From: Pseudomonadota bacterium
GTDB lineage: Bacteria > Pseudomonadota > Gammaproteobacteria > Steroidobacterales > Steroidobacteraceae
NCBI GenBank assembly: GCA_021792755.1
Contig: JAJYUA010000003.1
Location: 117,909-181,908 of the forward strand
Length of the DNA: 64,000 bases
Direction: 5' to 3'
Below, piece by piece: positions 11,046 through 28,728 of this stretch. Every line of letters begins with the position of its first letter. Position 1 is the stretch's first letter. Made by a program: the position numbers and the translations under genes. The notes below the pieces were generated by a model, which made no database searches, was not told the origin of the DNA, and saw nothing but the letters and a program-made list of their open reading frames with translations.

Positions 11046-12064
11046 TCGCCCGCCGCGAACAGCTCGCGCAGCACGGCCGTGGCGTAGGCTCCCCGAGTCA
11101 GGCGAAACTCCAGCACCACCTCGTCCCCGCCCTCTCGGCGCCAGCCAAGATCACGCACCGCCAGGCGCAGGCTCCTGCGCTCCTGATCCAGGCCCGCCTC
11201 GGCGAGCAGCGCGCACGCCGCGCCATGCTGCGCCGCGATGCGCTCCTCGAGCGCGAGCACATCAGCCCCGCACGGCGGCACGCCTCGGCCCCAAAGGGGC
11301 CCCGTGGGATGGATCTCGAGCCGCGCACAGCGCTCACGCAGCGCCTCATCGGGCGAGTCGACCGGGAAGTGGCTGCCGCGGCCGTCGAGAATGGCAAGAT
11401 CGCCCGCCCTGAGCTGCTCCCAGCTACCGTCCTCGACCCGCGCCCCCAGCACCGCGTTGAAAACGAGACTGCGCGCCGCCGACAGCACGAAGCCGCGCTC
11501 GGGCGGTTTCAGCCTGCGCAGATCCTGCGCGATGCGCCCGAGGTTCGCGCCGTCGCGGCCGAACCGCTGCGGCCCGAAGTAATTCGGCACGCCGCGCTCA
11601 CGGATCGCTGCCAGCCGCTGCTCGAGCTGCGACTCGGCGGCCGCCACCCCACGGGCCCGGATGAGGAAGCGGTTGCCGGCGAGGGCACCGCGGGGAAGCT
11701 TGCGAGCGTGTGCGTGGGCCTCGAGCACCTCGAACTGCGCCCCGCCGAGGCCGCCCCAGTCCCCGCTCGCGCGCGCCGCGCGGGGAATCGAAAACCACTG
11801 CACCGCGACCGACCGGCGGTCCTTCAGGCCCGCATAGCCGACGTCCATGGGACGGCAGCCGCAGGCGCGCGCAAGCTCACGCGCCACCCATTGCGTGTTG
11901 GCATTGCGCTTGCGCACCTTGAGCAGCGCGTGCGGGCCGGCCCCCGAGGGCGCGAACCCGAGCTGCTCTTCCACGACGAAGTCCTCCGGCTCGGTCCGCA
12001 GCCGCGCCGAACACAGCGGCCCGCCGTGCACGCGCGGGGGCTCGAGGGCCGCCTCAGGGTGCAT
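11024..12064 (-). CDS. truD: tRNA pseudouridine(13) synthase TruD
   Basis: 346 aa. TruD isomerises U13 of tRNA-Glu to pseudouridine. The catalytic Asp82 lies in [17 protein letters not shown], and the family signature [11 protein letters not shown] is present in the insertion domain. The start overlaps the end of ispF by 11 bases; ispF-truD is a common gammaproteobacterial pairing. Protein length matches the family (349 in E. coli). Confidence 0.94.
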   Translation of the reverse strand: MHPEAALEPPRVHGGPLCSARLRTEPEDFVVEEQLGFAPSGAGPHALLKVRKRNANTQWVARELARACGCRPMDVGYAGLKDRRSVAVQWFSIPRAARASGDWGGLGGAQFEVLEAHAHARKLPRGALAGNRFLIRARGVAAAESQLEQRLAAIRERGVPNYFGPQRFGRDGANLGRIAQDLRRLKPPERGFVLSAARSLVFNAVLGARVEDGSWEQLRAGDLAILDGRGSHFPVDSPDEALRERCARLEIHPTGPLWGRGVPPCGADVLALEERIAAQHGAACALLAEAGLDQERRSLRLAVRDLGWRREGGDEVVLEFRLTRGAYATAVLRELFAAGDHDESST

Positions 12065-12530
12065 CGAGCAGCAGCACCACGGCCTGGGCCGCGATGCCTT
12101 CGGCCCTTCCGAGGAAGCCGAGCTTCTCGGTCGTGGTCGCCTTGACGTTGACCGCGCCCGGGGGCACCTCCAGCAGCTGCTCGAGTCCCTGGCGGATCTG
12201 CTCGCGGATCGGGGCGAGCTTCGGAGCCTCCGCGAGCACCGTCACGTCGGCGTTGCCCACGCGCAGCTTGCGCGCGCGCAGCATCTCGAGGGCCCCGCGC
12301 ACGAAGCGCTTGCTGTCGGCCCCCTTCCAGCGCGGATCGGTGTCCTGGAAGTGTTGCCCGATATCCCCGAGCCCCGCTGCGCCGAGCAGCGCATCGGTCA
12401 GGGCATGCAGCACCACATCGCCGTCGGAGTGGGCCACGACCCCGCGCGAATGCGGCACACGCACCCCGCCCAGCATGATGTGGTCGCCGGGCCCGAAGGC
12501 ATGCACATCGATTCCGGATCCGATTCTCAT
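12054..12530 (-). CDS. ispF: 2-C-methyl-D-erythritol 2,4-cyclodiphosphate synthase
   Basis: 158 aa, full length. IspF closes the cyclodiphosphate ring in the non-mevalonate isoprenoid pathway. The zinc ligands Asp8 and His10 are in GIDVHAF, and the third (His42) follows [12 protein letters not shown]. The later signature [19 protein letters not shown] is intact. The ATG overlaps the ispD stop codon (ATGA), so ispD and ispF are translationally coupled; in some bacteria they are fused. Confidence 0.96.
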   Translation of the reverse strand: MRIGSGIDVHAFGPGDHIMLGGVRVPHSRGVVAHSDGDVVLHALTDALLGAAGLGDIGQHFQDTDPRWKGADSKRFVRGALEMLRARKLRVGNADVTVLAEAPKLAPIREQIRQGLEQLLEVPPGAVNVKATTTEKLGFLGRAEGIAAQAVVLLLDAP

Positions 12531-13219
12531 TGCTCTTGCTCCGCGGCGCTCTCCAACAACGCGGCGGCGAGCGCAAGGTCCGCACCGCTGGTGATCTTGA
12601 TGTTCGCCGCCGATCCCTCGACGAGCGCCGGCCGGCGGCCCAGCCACTCGAGCGCCTGCGCCTCGTCGGTCGGCAGCCGCCGCGCCTCGTGCGCCCGATC
12701 GAGCGCCTCGCACAGCTGCGCGTAGCGGAACATCTGCGGCGTCAACGCGCGCCACAACCCCGTCCTGTCGACGGTCTCGGCCACCTCGGCGCCGGCGTCC
12801 GTGCGCTTCAGCGTATCGGCCGCAGGCGCCCCGAGCAGCCCGCCGACCGGATGGGCCTCGAGGCGCCGAAGCAGTACCTCCAGGTCCTGAGCCGGCAGGC
12901 AGGGCCTTGCCGCATCGTGCACCAGCACCCAGTCGTGCGGCTGCGCACGGCCCGAGAGCACGGCGAGCCCGTTGCGCACCGAGTGGCTGCGCTCGGCGCC
13001 ACCCGGGGCCGCGATCACCCCGGCAGGGGCGATGCCCTTCCAGTATGGATCGTCCGCGGCGAGCGCGACCACCACGCCGGCGCACCTGCGGTCGCCGAGG
13101 AAGGGCTTCAGCGCCCATTCGATGACGGTGCGGCCGCGCAGCATGGCGTACTGCTTGGGGCGCTGTGCGCCGAACCGGCGGCCGACGCCCGCCGCCGGCA
13201 TGACGAGCCAGTACCTCAC
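12527..13219 (-). CDS. ispD: 2-C-methyl-D-erythritol 4-phosphate cytidylyltransferase
   Basis: 230 aa from GTG 13219. IspD transfers CMP to methylerythritol phosphate. The nucleotide-binding start [18 protein letters not shown], the motif [12 protein letters not shown] and the C-terminal [11 protein letters not shown] match the family. ftsB lies 13 bases upstream on the same strand, as in E. coli. An internal ATG at 13201 would also fit but would cut close to the P-loop-like motif. Confidence 0.95.
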   Translation of the reverse strand: MRYWLVMPAAGVGRRFGAQRPKQYAMLRGRTVIEWALKPFLGDRRCAGVVVALAADDPYWKGIAPAGVIAAPGGAERSHSVRNGLAVLSGRAQPHDWVLVHDAARPCLPAQDLEVLLRRLEAHPVGGLLGAPAADTLKRTDAGAEVAETVDRTGLWRALTPQMFRYAQLCEALDRAHEARRLPTDEAQALEWLGRRPALVEGSAANIKITSGADLALAAALLESAAEQEQ

Positions 13220-13232
13220 CTCGCCCTCGCCG

Positions 13233-13574
13233 TCATTTTGCCCCGCCGCCCTTGCGCGCCGCCGCCCCCTTCGGCGCCGCCACCCGCGGCGCAGGCTCGA
13301 TGAGCTGGTAGAACGTCTCGTTGGGGCCGATCATGCCGAGCTGGCTGCGGGCGAGCTCCTCGATGCCCCCGGTGCCGGTCTGCAGCTCCTTGACCTCGGC
13401 GGCGAGGCGCCGGTTGCGCCGGGTGAGGCGCGCGTTGAGCGCCTGGTGCGCGGCCACCACGCGCTCCAGGCTCCAGACGCTGCGCACGCCGTCGCGCGAC
13501 ACCCATATCCGATATTGCAGCGCAATCAGCGCGACGGCCATCGTCACAGTCAGGATTTTCATGGGTGTGCTCAT
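13233..13574 (-). CDS. ftsB: Cell division protein FtsB
   Basis: 113 aa, close to E. coli FtsB (103). A single membrane helix at about residues 6-22 is followed by QYRIWVSRDGVRSVW, a leucine-rich coiled coil (about 35-68), then the FtsB-typical ELARSQLGMIGPNETFYQLI. FtsB joins FtsQ and FtsL to activate septal peptidoglycan synthesis. A second ATG four codons in (13562) gives an N terminus even closer to the family. The Lys/Gly/Ala-rich tail is poorly conserved in the family. Position between eno and ispD is the standard gammaproteobacterial order. Confidence 0.9.
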   Translation of the reverse strand: MSTPMKILTVTMAVALIALQYRIWVSRDGVRSVWSLERVVAAHQALNARLTRRNRRLAAEVKELQTGTGGIEELARSQLGMIGPNETFYQLIEPAPRVAAPKGAAARKGGGAK

Positions 13575-13587
13575 GCGCGTCGCGCAC

Positions 13588-13635
13588 GGCTCAACGGGAT
13601 CGTTCCCATGCGCCGCGCACCGGGCTCAACGGGGG
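13588..13635. repeat. Pair of direct repeats between ftsB and eno
   Basis: GGCTCAACGGG occurs twice, 36 bases apart, each preceded by a GCGCAC sequence, in the 115-base gap upstream of ftsB. No function can be assigned. Confidence 0.4.
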
Positions 13636-13689
13636 CCGCCCGCGGCGAGCCCGCCCCCCCGAACTGCCGCAGAGCCGCATGCCATCCGC

Positions 13690-15126
<1,437 letters not shown>

Positions 15127-15975
15127 CTAGCGGTCCTGCGGCGCAAGCAGCGCCTCCTCGAACGGCCCGGATTTGACGCTCGCATCGAGGGATTTCAGGG
15201 TCGCAAGCAGCGGCTCCATGCGATCGAGCGGCCAGGCGTTCGGTCCGTCCGACAGCGCCTCCTCGGGCCGCGGATGGGTCTCCATGAACAGCCCCGACAC
15301 CCCGGCGGCGACCGCGGCGCGGGCGAGCACCGGCACGAACCGCCGCTCGCCGCCGGAGCTCGAGCCGCGCCCGCCGGGCAGCTGCACGGAGTGGGTGGCG
15401 TCGAACACCACCGGGCAGTCCGTCTCGCGCAGGATCGACAGCGAGCGCATGTCGGACACCAGGTTGTTGTAGCCGAAAGTGAAGCCGCGCTCGCACACCA
15501 GGATGTCGCGGTTGCCGGTCGAGCGGGCCTTGTCGACGACGTTGCGCATCTCCCAGGGGGAGAGAAACTGGCCTTTCTTGATGTTGACCGGCTTGCCGCG
15601 CGCGGCGACGCCCACGATGAAATTGGTCTGCCGGCAGAGAAAGGCGGGGGTCTGCAGCACATCGACGACCGCGGCCACCTCATCAAGAGGCGTGTCCTCG
15701 TGCACGTCGGTGAGGACCGGCACGCCGATCGAGCGGCGCACCTCCTGCAGCACCTTCAGGCCCTGCTCGAGCCCCGGACCGCGAAAACTGCCGCGCGAGG
15801 AGCGGTTGGCCTTGTCGAAGGAGGCCTTGAACACGAACGGGATGGCGAGCCGGGAGGTGATCTCCTTCAACCGCCCGGCGATGTGCTGCGTGAGATCGGC
15901 GCTCTCGATCACGCACGGCCCGGCGATCAGGAAAAGCGGCCGCTCGATTCCGATGTCCTCGCCCGCGAGTCTCAT
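15127..15975 (-). CDS. kdsA: 3-deoxy-D-manno-octulosonate 8-phosphate synthase
   Basis: 282 aa (E. coli 284). KdsA condenses arabinose-5-phosphate with PEP to make KDO-8-phosphate for lipopolysaccharide. Signatures include [11 protein letters not shown] near the start, [12 protein letters not shown], the [11 protein letters not shown] loop, [13 protein letters not shown] and [13 protein letters not shown]. The metal-site Cys of the metal-dependent class would be in the early AGPCVIE context; the [11 protein letters not shown] segment carries Lys rather than the extra ligand, so class is not assigned. It lies 13 bases after pyrG and 144 before eno, the conserved pyrG-kdsA-eno order. Confidence 0.95.
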   Translation of the reverse strand: MRLAGEDIGIERPLFLIAGPCVIESADLTQHIAGRLKEITSRLAIPFVFKASFDKANRSSRGSFRGPGLEQGLKVLQEVRRSIGVPVLTDVHEDTPLDEVAAVVDVLQTPAFLCRQTNFIVGVAARGKPVNIKKGQFLSPWEMRNVVDKARSTGNRDILVCERGFTFGYNNLVSDMRSLSILRETDCPVVFDATHSVQLPGGRGSSSGGERRFVPVLARAAVAAGVSGLFMETHPRPEEALSDGPNAWPLDRMEPLLATLKSLDASVKSGPFEEALLAPQDR

Positions 15976-15988
15976 GCCGGCAGCCTGT

Positions 15989-17785
<1,797 letters not shown>

Positions 17786-19183
17786 TCAGCGTGAGGCGAG
17801 CGGTGTCCTTTTCCAGATGAGCCGGCCGCGGCGGCGCGTGCCCGGCCCGGCGCGCACGGACTCATCGAGCCACAGGTCCCCCGCCGCGAGCAGCGTGTCG
17901 TCGCCGAAGACAAGCGGCATGCGCGCCCGCTCGGCAAGCGGCACTCGCTCCTCCTGAAGCAGGCTCTTCAGCGCGCGGCGCGCGCCGCCGCGGCGCACGC
18001 GCAGCCGCTCGCCCCCGCGCCGCCAGCGCACGCTGAGCCGCGCCGGCAGCGCATCGAGATCGAGCGGCCCGTGCGGATCGGGCGCGAGCTCGAGCGCGCC
18101 CCGGTCCTCCGGCAGCTCGCACCGCGGCGAATCGCCCGCGTCCCAGGCGAGCTCCTGCGCAAGCCGTCGCGCCTGCGCCATCACGCCGGCCTCGCCGATC
18201 GAGAGCCGGTCCGCGTAGCGCTCGAGGCGCGTGTTGCCCCACTCCACGTACGGATGGGCATCGGGCCGGGCATCGATCACCGAGCCGGCGACCTCCTCCA
18301 GGCGGCGCGTGTCGGGCGCCGCCCGGCCGCGCTCGGCGATCCAGAATCGCAGCGCGTTGCGCCGCCGCGGCATCGGCAGCGCCCGCAGCGCCTTCGCCGA
18401 CAGCGCCGGCCCGTCGCTCGCGCGCTCGACATCCGCGCGGGCAAGGGATTCGAGCAGCTGCTGCGCCTCGGCCGCGTGCCGCGCCGAGCGCGCCACCACC
18501 GCCGCCACCCCGCTCCAGCGCTCGCGCACCGCGGGTAACACCCGCCGGCGCAGATAATTGCGATCGAACCGCTCATCGGCATTCGAGTCGTCCTCGACCC
18601 ACGCAAGCCCCTGGCCGCGCACCCACGTCTCGATCTCGGCGCGCGTACGCTCGAGCAGCGGCCGCACCAGCTGCCCGGGCCCGAAGGGAGCGGTCGCGGG
18701 CATCGCGGCGAGTCCCGCCAGCCCACAGCCGCGAAACAGCTGCAGCAGCACCGTCTCGAGCTGATCGTCCTGGGTGTGCGCCGTGAGCAGCGCCTCCCCC
18801 CGGCTCAGCTGCGCGGCGAGGCACCGATATCGCGCGATGCGCGCCGCCTCCTCCAACGACCCGCCGCGCTCGCGCTGTACCGTGACGCTCGAGACTCTCA
18901 GCGGCACCCCGAGGGCGCGCGTCAGGCGCCGGCAATGCCCGCTCCAGCGCCGCGAGCCCGGGTGCAGACGGTGATCGACATGCGCGGCGCGCACTCTCAG
19001 CCCCTGCGCCCGTGCGCCCGAGAGCGCCGCCAGCAGCGCGGTCGAATCGACTCCGCCGCTCAAGGCGACACAGACCGACACCTCGGGAAACCCGGGCAGC
19101 AGCTGCGCGAGGCGCTCGAGCAGCCACTCGGGGCCGAAGGCCCTGCTCACCCGCCGGCGGGCGCGGGGGGAGGACGCGCTCAC
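17786..19183 (-). CDS. tilS: tRNA(Ile)-lysidine synthetase
   Basis: 465 aa. TilS changes C34 of the minor tRNA-Ile to lysidine so that it reads AUA. The ATP-pyrophosphatase P-loop SGGVDST is at residues 42-48, followed by [14 protein letters not shown] and the tRNA-binding segment [20 protein letters not shown]. The N-terminal catalytic domain is complete and the C-terminal substrate-binding domains end around [12 protein letters not shown] start overlaps the accA stop (GTGA), the same accA-tilS order as in E. coli. Confidence 0.94.
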   Translation of the reverse strand: MSASSPRARRRVSRAFGPEWLLERLAQLLPGFPEVSVCVALSGGVDSTALLAALSGARAQGLRVRAAHVDHRLHPGSRRWSGHCRRLTRALGVPLRVSSVTVQRERGGSLEEAARIARYRCLAAQLSRGEALLTAHTQDDQLETVLLQLFRGCGLAGLAAMPATAPFGPGQLVRPLLERTRAEIETWVRGQGLAWVEDDSNADERFDRNYLRRRVLPAVRERWSGVAAVVARSARHAAEAQQLLESLARADVERASDGPALSAKALRALPMPRRRNALRFWIAERGRAAPDTRRLEEVAGSVIDARPDAHPYVEWGNTRLERYADRLSIGEAGVMAQARRLAQELAWDAGDSPRCELPEDRGALELAPDPHGPLDLDALPARLSVRWRRGGERLRVRRGGARRALKSLLQEERVPLAERARMPLVFGDDTLLAAGDLWLDESVRAGPGTRRRGRLIWKRTPLASR

Positions 19184-20145
19184 GAGGCGCTCTCGCTGAA
19201 GACCCCGAAGGAGGCAATCCGGCGGGCGCGCGCCGCGAGCAACTCCTCGCGCGCCATCGCCTGCAGCGCATCGAGGTGCGCAAGCACCGCCGCCTTGAGC
19301 CTGGAGGACATCGCCGCCGGATCACGGTGCGCCCCGCCGAGCGGCTCCTCGATGACCTCGTCCACCAGGGCGAGCTTCTTGAGCCGGTCGGCCGTCAAGT
19401 TGAGCGCCTCGGCCGCCGCCTCGCGCTTCTCCTGGCTCTTCCACAGGATCGACGCGCAGCCCTCCGGCGAGATCACCGAGTAGGTGCTGTACTGCAGCAT
19501 CAGCAGCCGGTCGCACACGCCGATCGCGAGCGCCCCTCCCGAGCCGCCCTCGCCCGTCACCACCGTGACGACGGGCACGCCGAGCCTCGACATCTCCTGA
19601 AGGTTGCGGGCGATCGCCTCGCTTTGCCCGCGCTCCTCCGCGCCCAAGCCCGGATAGGCGCCCTGGGTATCGATCAGGGTGATGAGCGGCAGCCCGAAAC
19701 GCTCGGCCAGGTGCATCAGCCGCAGCGCCTTGCGATAGCCCTCCGGCTTCGGCATGCCGTAGTTGCGGCGTACCCTCTCCTTGGTGTCGCGACCTTTTTG
19801 ATGGCCGATGATCATCACCGCGCGGCCCTCGATGCGGGCGAGCCCGCCCACGATCGCCTGATCGTCGGCGAACATCCGGTCGCCGTGCAGCTCGTGAAAG
19901 CTCGTGCAGATGGCATTGACGTAATCGAGCGTGTAGGGGCGGTGCGGATGGCGCGCGAGCTGGGTGATCTGCCAGGGGGTGAGGTTGGCGAAGATGCTGC
20001 CGGTCAGCTGCCGGCTCTTCGCCTGCAGGCGCGCGATCTCCTCCTGGATGTTGACCTCGGGGTCGCAGGTGACGTGCTTGAGCTCCTCGATCTTCGCTTC
20101 GAGCTCGGCGATCGGTTGTTCGAAATCGAGGAAGGCGACGGCCAT
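19180..20145 (-). CDS. accA: Acetyl-CoA carboxylase carboxyltransferase, alpha subunit
   Basis: 321 aa (E. coli 319). With AccD, AccA transfers the carboxyl group from biotin-BCCP to acetyl-CoA, the first step of fatty acid synthesis. Diagnostic segments are [18 protein letters not shown] at the N terminus, [37 protein letters not shown] and [19 protein letters not shown]. It follows dnaE by 99 bases and overlaps tilS by 4 bases. Confidence 0.97.
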   Translation of the reverse strand: MAVAFLDFEQPIAELEAKIEELKHVTCDPEVNIQEEIARLQAKSRQLTGSIFANLTPWQITQLARHPHRPYTLDYVNAICTSFHELHGDRMFADDQAIVGGLARIEGRAVMIIGHQKGRDTKERVRRNYGMPKPEGYRKALRLMHLAERFGLPLITLIDTQGAYPGLGAEERGQSEAIARNLQEMSRLGVPVVTVVTGEGGSGGALAIGVCDRLLMLQYSTYSVISPEGCASILWKSQEKREAAAEALNLTADRLKKLALVDEVIEEPLGGAHRDPAAMSSRLKAAVLAHLDALQAMAREELLAARARRIASFGVFSESAS

Positions 20146-20244
20146 GCGCTTTACCGGGGCTGTTGCAGTCTGGCGCGAGGGTACGGGCGGACCGCTCCGG
20201 GCGCAAGTCAGAGCGATCGCGGCCGCCGCCCGCGGGCGGGCTGC

Positions 20245-23926
<3,682 letters not shown>

Positions 23927-23934
<8 letters not shown>

Positions 23935-24547
23935 GACACACCGCCCTCACCGGGGCGAAGGACCGCCGATGCTCGGGCGAAGGGCCGAGCCGGCGCAGCG
24001 CCGCCAGATGCGCCGCGGTGCCATAGCCCTTGTGCGCCGCGAAACCATACCCCGGGTGGCGCTCATCGAGCGCCACCATCAGCCCGTCGCGATGGACCTT
24101 GGCGAGAATCGATGCGGCGCTGATCGCCGCCACCGTCGCATCGCCCCGGATGACGGTCTCGAGGCTGCACGCCGGATCCTCGAGCCGCGGCGCCTGATCG
24201 CCGTCCACCCGCACGTGTGTCGGGGGCACCGCGAGCCTGTGCACCGCGCGGCTCATGGCCAGCAGCGTCGCCTGCAGGATATTGAGCGTGTCGATCTCTT
24301 CGCGCTCGCTCGAGGCAAGCGCCCATGCGAGCGCCCGCTCGCGGATCAGCAGCGCGAGCCGCTCGCGCGAGCGCCCCGAGAGGGTCTTCGAATCGGCCAG
24401 GCCCTCGATCGGACGGCGCGGATCCAGTATCACGGCCGCCGCCACCACCGGCCCGGCCAACGGCCCTCGGCCGGCCTCATCGACGCCGGCGACGCGCGCT
24501 TCGGCCTCACCGGTTCGCTCGCGGATCGCTCTCACGTACGGCCCCAC
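23927..24547 (-). CDS. rnhB: Ribonuclease HII
   Basis: 206 aa from GTG 24547. RNase HII removes ribonucleotides and RNA from RNA-DNA hybrids. The catalytic signature [20 protein letters not shown] is complete, followed by [11 protein letters not shown] and the third acidic motif in [11 protein letters not shown]. The late [15 protein letters not shown] segment is also typical. It starts 4 bases after lpxB and overlaps dnaE, the usual lpxB-rnhB-dnaE order. Confidence 0.96.
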
Positions 24548-24551
24548 TGGC

Positions 24552-25748
24552 TCAGTCTACGCCCCGAATGCAGTCCAGGACGGCCTGCGCCGCCCTGCCT
24601 GCGCCGCCCATGCGAAGCCGCCGGTGCACGGACTCGAACGCCCCGCACAGCTCCCGCCGGTAGGCTTCATCGCTCAGGCGCGTGAGCAGCGCCGAGCCGA
24701 GCGCCTCGCCGCTCACGCCCTCCTGCACGAACTCCGGCACCAGCGGGCGCCCGACCAGCAGGTTCGGTTGCGAGAAGTACGGCACCTTGACCAGCCGCAG
24801 CCTGCGAAGGAGAAAAGCGGTCAGCGCACCCAGCCGATACGCCACGACCATCGGCCGGCGCGTGAGCAGGGTCTCCAGTGTAGCGGTTCCGGAGGCGACG
24901 ATGGCCGCATCGCAGGCCGCAAGCGCCTGCTGAGCCTGGCCTTCGAGCAAAATAATATCCGGCTTATCAGTAACTTCCGCCTGTTTCCTCTCAAACGCCT
25001 CACGAGCCCGCGCCGTGGCCATGGGCGCAAGGAACCGCATGCCGGGCCGCCGCGCGGCCAGCCAGGCCGCGGCCTCGATGAAATCCCCGCCCAGCCGCTC
25101 GACCTCCCCCACCCTGCTGCCGGGCAGCAGCGCCACGACGGTCGCCCCGGCCTCGAGGCCGAGCGCGCGCCGCGCCGCCTCGCGATCGACTTCGAGCGGG
25201 ATCTGATCGGCGAGCGGATGGCCGACGAACACCGCGCGCACGCCGTGCCCGGTGTAAAAGCCGGTTTCGAACGGCAGCAGGCACAACACCAGATCGCAGG
25301 CGCGGCCGATCTTTCGCACTCGGCCCTGGCGCCAGGCCCAGACCTGCGGAGCAACGTACTGCACGGTTCTGATGCCTTGGTCCTTCAGACGCCGGGCGAC
25401 ACCGAGGTTGAAAGTCGGCGCATCGATCCCGACGAACACATCGGGCCGCATGGCGAGAAACCTACGGGTGAGCTCGGCCCTCAGGCGCAGGATGCGCGGC
25501 AAGTGCGGCAGCACCTCGGTGAAGCCCATCACGGCAAGCTCCTCGGCGTGCGCCCACGCCTCGCAGCCGGCGTCGATCATCTTCGGGCCGGCGACACCGA
25601 AGCACTGTACCTGCGGCGCCCGCTCGCGCAGCGCGCCGATCAGGGCCGCCCCGAGCTGATCGCCCGAGGACTCCCCGGCGACGATCCCGATGCGCAGCGG
25701 CCGCGCGAGTGCCGGCTCGCACGCGGTCACTTCCACGGGCCTCGTCAT
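24552..25748 (-). CDS. lpxB: Lipid-A-disaccharide synthase
   Basis: 398 aa. LpxB joins UDP-diacylglucosamine and lipid X to form the lipid A disaccharide at the inner face of the cytoplasmic membrane. Family segments: [19 protein letters not shown] at the N terminus, [44 protein letters not shown] and [12 protein letters not shown]. The ATG overlaps the lpxA stop (ATGA). A short AT-richer patch near 24945-25000 inside the gene does not disturb the frame. Confidence 0.95.
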   Translation of the reverse strand: MTRPVEVTACEPALARPLRIGIVAGESSGDQLGAALIGALRERAPQVQCFGVAGPKMIDAGCEAWAHAEELAVMGFTEVLPHLPRILRLRAELTRRFLAMRPDVFVGIDAPTFNLGVARRLKDQGIRTVQYVAPQVWAWRQGRVRKIGRACDLVLCLLPFETGFYTGHGVRAVFVGHPLADQIPLEVDREAARRALGLEAGATVVALLPGSRVGEVERLGGDFIEAAAWLAARRPGMRFLAPMATARAREAFERKQAEVTDKPDIILLEGQAQQALAACDAAIVASGTATLETLLTRRPMVVAYRLGALTAFLLRRLRLVKVPYFSQPNLLVGRPLVPEFVQEGVSGEALGSALLTRLSDEAYRRELCGAFESVHRRLRMGGAGRAAQAVLDCIRGVD

Positions 25749-26515
25749 CTGACGATGCTACGTTCCGAGCCGCGGATGAAATCGACGAAGACCCGCACCT
25801 CCGGCCGATCGGCCCCGAGCGCATCGAGCCGCTCGAGCGCCTCGGTCAATTTCAGCTCGCTGCGGTACAGCACGCGGTAGGCGTGCCGGATGCCGCGGAT
25901 CTGGCCGGCATCGAAGCCACGCCGCTTCAGGCCTTCGGTGTTGACAGCGTGGGGAACGGCGGGATTGCCGGCCACCATGACATAGGGCGGAACATCGCGC
26001 GTGACGATTGCCCCGCCCGCCAGAAAGGCGTGCGCGCCGATCTTGGTGAACTGGTGCACGGCCGTGAGGCCCCCGAGGATCACCCAGTCGCCGATTTGCA
26101 CGTGCCCGCCCAGGGCCGCGCAGTTGGCGAACACGGCGTTGCTGCCGACGATGCAGTCGTGAGCCACGTGCGAGTAGGCCATGAACAGATTGTCGTTGCC
26201 GATGCGGGTCAGGCCGTGATCGCGGGCCGTCCCGCGATTGACGGTGCAGCTCTCGCGAAACACGTTGCGCTCGCCGATCTCGAGGCGGGTCGGCTCGCCG
26301 CGGTATTTCTTGTCCTGCGGCGCATCGCCGATCGAGGCGAACTGGAAGATCCGATTGTCCGCGCCGATGGCGGTCGAGCCGTTGATGACCACATGAGGGC
26401 CCACGACGGTGCGCGGCCCGATGCTCACCCCGGGGCCGATCACGCTGAAGGGCCCCACGGTGACATCCGACGCCAGCTCCGCCCTCGGGGAGATGACGGC
26501 GTGCGGATCAATCAC
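25745..26515 (-). CDS. lpxA: UDP-N-acetylglucosamine acyltransferase
   Basis: 256 aa from GTG 26515 (E. coli 262). LpxA adds the first O-linked acyl chain in lipid A synthesis. The protein opens with hexapeptide repeats of a left-handed beta helix ([20 protein letters not shown]) and keeps the catalytic His in [14 protein letters not shown]. The helical C-terminal domain has [20 protein letters not shown]. The start codon overlaps the fabZ stop; the longer frame upstream lies inside fabZ and is not real. Confidence 0.96.
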   Translation of the reverse strand: MIDPHAVISPRAELASDVTVGPFSVIGPGVSIGPRTVVGPHVVINGSTAIGADNRIFQFASIGDAPQDKKYRGEPTRLEIGERNVFRESCTVNRGTARDHGLTRIGNDNLFMAYSHVAHDCIVGSNAVFANCAALGGHVQIGDWVILGGLTAVHQFTKIGAHAFLAGGAIVTRDVPPYVMVAGNPAVPHAVNTEGLKRRGFDAGQIRGIRHAYRVLYRSELKLTEALERLDALGADRPEVRVFVDFIRGSERSIVR

Positions 26516-26967
26516 TTGCCGGCCTCCGGCGTCACCATGATCTCCGCGTGCGCCACCTCGCTGTCCCCGACCCGTGCGCGGGTGGAGAACTTCCAGATGC
26601 CCCGCAGGCACCGCTGCACCTGCGCCTCGAGAATGAGCTGATCGCCGGGCTCGACCGGCTTGCGGAAGCGCGCCTTGTCGATGCCGACGAAATAAAACCG
26701 TGTCTGGTCCTGCGGCGCCCCGCCCTGGCTGTGAAAGATCAGGATGCCGGCGGCCTGGGCGAGCGCCTCGATGATGAGCACGCCCGGCATGACGGGGCGC
26801 GCCGGGAAGTGCCCGAGGAAGAACGGCTCGTTGTAGGTGACGTTCTTCAGCGCCCGGATGCTGCGCCCGGTGTGCCACTCGAGCACGCGGTCGACCAGCA
26901 GGAACGGATAGCGGTGCGGCAGCAGCCGCAGAACACCGTGAATGTCGAGTGGCAGCTCAGTCATCAT
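26512..26967 (-). CDS. fabZ: 3-hydroxyacyl-ACP dehydratase FabZ
   Basis: 151 aa. FabZ dehydrates 3-hydroxyacyl-ACP in fatty acid elongation and competes with LpxA/LpxD for the same substrate pool. The active-site His is in [13 protein letters not shown] and the Glu is in [15 protein letters not shown], with the hot-dog-fold segment [14 protein letters not shown] between. It overlaps lpxD by 11 bases upstream and lpxA by 4 downstream. Confidence 0.97.
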   Translation of the reverse strand: MMTELPLDIHGVLRLLPHRYPFLLVDRVLEWHTGRSIRALKNVTYNEPFFLGHFPARPVMPGVLIIEALAQAAGILIFHSQGGAPQDQTRFYFVGIDKARFRKPVEPGDQLILEAQVQRCLRGIWKFSTRARVGDSEVAHAEIMVTPEAGK

Positions 26968-28000
26968 CCTCTTCCCGATCGGCAGCGCCGCCCGCGCGGC
27001 GCTCGAGCGCCTTGAGCCGGGTGGCGAAGGATTCCAGGCGCTTGAAGCGCGCGACCAGCCGGCGCCAGGTGGCGGCCTGTTCGTGGGGAATGTGACCGGA
27101 GTATACCCCGGGGGCAGTGATGGAATGGCTGATCCCGGTGCGCGCGGTGATCACGACATCGTCGCCGATCGTCAGGTGACCGGCGATGCCCACCTGCCCG
27201 GCGATCATGCAGCGGCGGCCGATGCAGGTGCTGCCCGATACCCCGACGCAGGCCGCGAGCGCGCTGTGCGCCCCGACGCGCACGTTGTGTCCGATCTGGA
27301 TCAGGTTGTCGAGCTTGACCCCTTCCTCGATCACCGTGTCTCCGATCGCCCCGCGATCGACCGTGGTATTGGCGCCAATCTCCACATCGCAGCCGACGCG
27401 CACCGTGCCGATCTGCGGCACCTTGATCCACCGGCCTTGATCCTGCGCGAAGCCAAAGCCGTCCCCGCCGATCACCGCGCCCGGCTGGATCACCGTGCGG
27501 GCCCCGACCTGCACAGCGCGACACAGTGTCACCCGGCCGACCAGGCGCACGTCCTCGCCGACGACGACGCCCTCCTCGATCAGGCAATGAGGGCCGATGA
27601 ATGCGCGCGCGCCGACCGCGGCGCCCGCGCCGATCACGCTGAGCGCACCGACGTGCGCGGTCGGATCCACCTGCGCCTCCGGTGACACCACCGCCGAAGG
27701 ATCGATGCCCGCAGGCGCTGCGGGCAGGGGGTGCAGCACCGCCGCGATGCGTGCGTAGGTGGCGTGCGGATTGCGGCACACCAACGCCGCCGCCGGGCAG
27801 GCCCCGGCGGCGGCGGCGTCGAGCACGACCGCCCCGGCGCGCGTGGCGGCGAGCTCCCGCCGATAGCGCGGATTGGCGACAAACGCCACCGAGCGCTCAT
27901 CGGCGTCCGCCAGCGTCGCTACACGCTCCACCACCACGCCAGGATCGCCGCGCAGCTCGCAACCGAATTCGACTGCGAGCTCCCCGATCGAGACGCTCAT
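26957..28000 (-). CDS. lpxD: UDP-3-O-(3-hydroxyacyl)glucosamine N-acyltransferase
   Basis: 347 aa (E. coli 341). LpxD adds the N-linked acyl chain of lipid A precursors. An N-terminal uridine-binding domain is followed by a long hexapeptide-repeat beta helix (for example [20 protein letters not shown]) and a short C-terminal helix ([20 protein letters not shown]). The catalytic His is expected in [17 protein letters not shown]. It follows skp by 16 bases. Confidence 0.96.
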   Translation of the reverse strand: MSVSIGELAVEFGCELRGDPGVVVERVATLADADERSVAFVANPRYRRELAATRAGAVVLDAAAAGACPAAALVCRNPHATYARIAAVLHPLPAAPAGIDPSAVVSPEAQVDPTAHVGALSVIGAGAAVGARAFIGPHCLIEEGVVVGEDVRLVGRVTLCRAVQVGARTVIQPGAVIGGDGFGFAQDQGRWIKVPQIGTVRVGCDVEIGANTTVDRGAIGDTVIEEGVKLDNLIQIGHNVRVGAHSALAACVGVSGSTCIGRRCMIAGQVGIAGHLTIGDDVVITARTGISHSITAPGVYSGHIPHEQAATWRRLVARFKRLESFATRLKALERRAGGAADREEDDD

Positions 28001-28016
28001 GCAGGCAAATCGAGCG

Positions 28017-28556
28017 CTAGTGTGCGGCGGGTCCCTTGAACTCTTTCAGCAGGGCGGGAGTGATATCGATCGAGCCATCGGCGTACAGCACCGCGTCGGT
28101 CGACAGCACAAGGTTGTACCCATGCTGCCGCGCGTAGGTTTGCACGACACCGACCAGAGTCTTCTGCACGTTCGACATCAGCTCATTGCGGCGGGTATTG
28201 AGGGCCCGCTCCACCGACACCTGCTCCTGCTGGAACGACTGCGCCTTCTCGCGCAGGTTGAGCTCGGCCTGCTCGAGCTGATCCTGGGTCATGGTCGCCG
28301 CATTGCGCTGCAGCGTCGCCTGCTTCGCCTTGAGCGCTTCAGCCTCGGCCTGCAGGTGTTTCTGCTTGGGCAGAAACTGTGCGCGCAAGGTCGCGATGGC
28401 CGACCGGTACTGGGGCGAGGCCTGCACCAGCGCCAGGTAATCGACCACGGCGACCTTGATCCCGGCGGCCTGCGCTCTCGAGGCACCCAGTGCCACGGCC
28501 ATGAGGCCGGCGGCGATCATCACAACGACTGAACTGCTTCTGCTCAAGCGCTTCAC
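28017..28556 (-). CDS. skp: Periplasmic chaperone Skp (OmpH family)
   Basis: 179 aa from GTG 28556, chosen because GAGGTGG sits seven bases upstream; an ATG at 28577 would add seven residues and lacks this site. A signal peptide is visible: basic start, hydrophobic VVVMIAAGLMAVALG, then SRAQA-AG as cleavage site. The mature part is mostly long coiled-coil helices (Gln/Glu/Lys/Ala rich, about residues 60-125), as in Skp tentacles, ending ADGSIDITPALLKEF. Skp holds unfolded outer-membrane proteins. Location just after bamA and before lpxD is standard. Confidence 0.92.
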   Translation of the reverse strand: MKRLSRSSSVVVMIAAGLMAVALGASRAQAAGIKVAVVDYLALVQASPQYRSAIATLRAQFLPKQKHLQAEAEALKAKQATLQRNAATMTQDQLEQAELNLREKAQSFQQEQVSVERALNTRRNELMSNVQKTLVGVVQTYARQHGYNLVLSTDAVLYADGSIDITPALLKEFKGPAAH

Positions 28557-28728
28557 GGAAACCCACCTCGGATGCAATGGAATGAAATAATAATGTATGC
28601 ATGGCCGCCGGCGGCGGCTGAGCGGGCAATGCTACCACTACGGGACGGCGTGCGTCCCGGCCTCTTCGCCGGCAGCGACGCCGCAGCGCGCGCCCCACCC
28701 CGCCCTCCCCCGCCCCCGGGGAGGGCCG

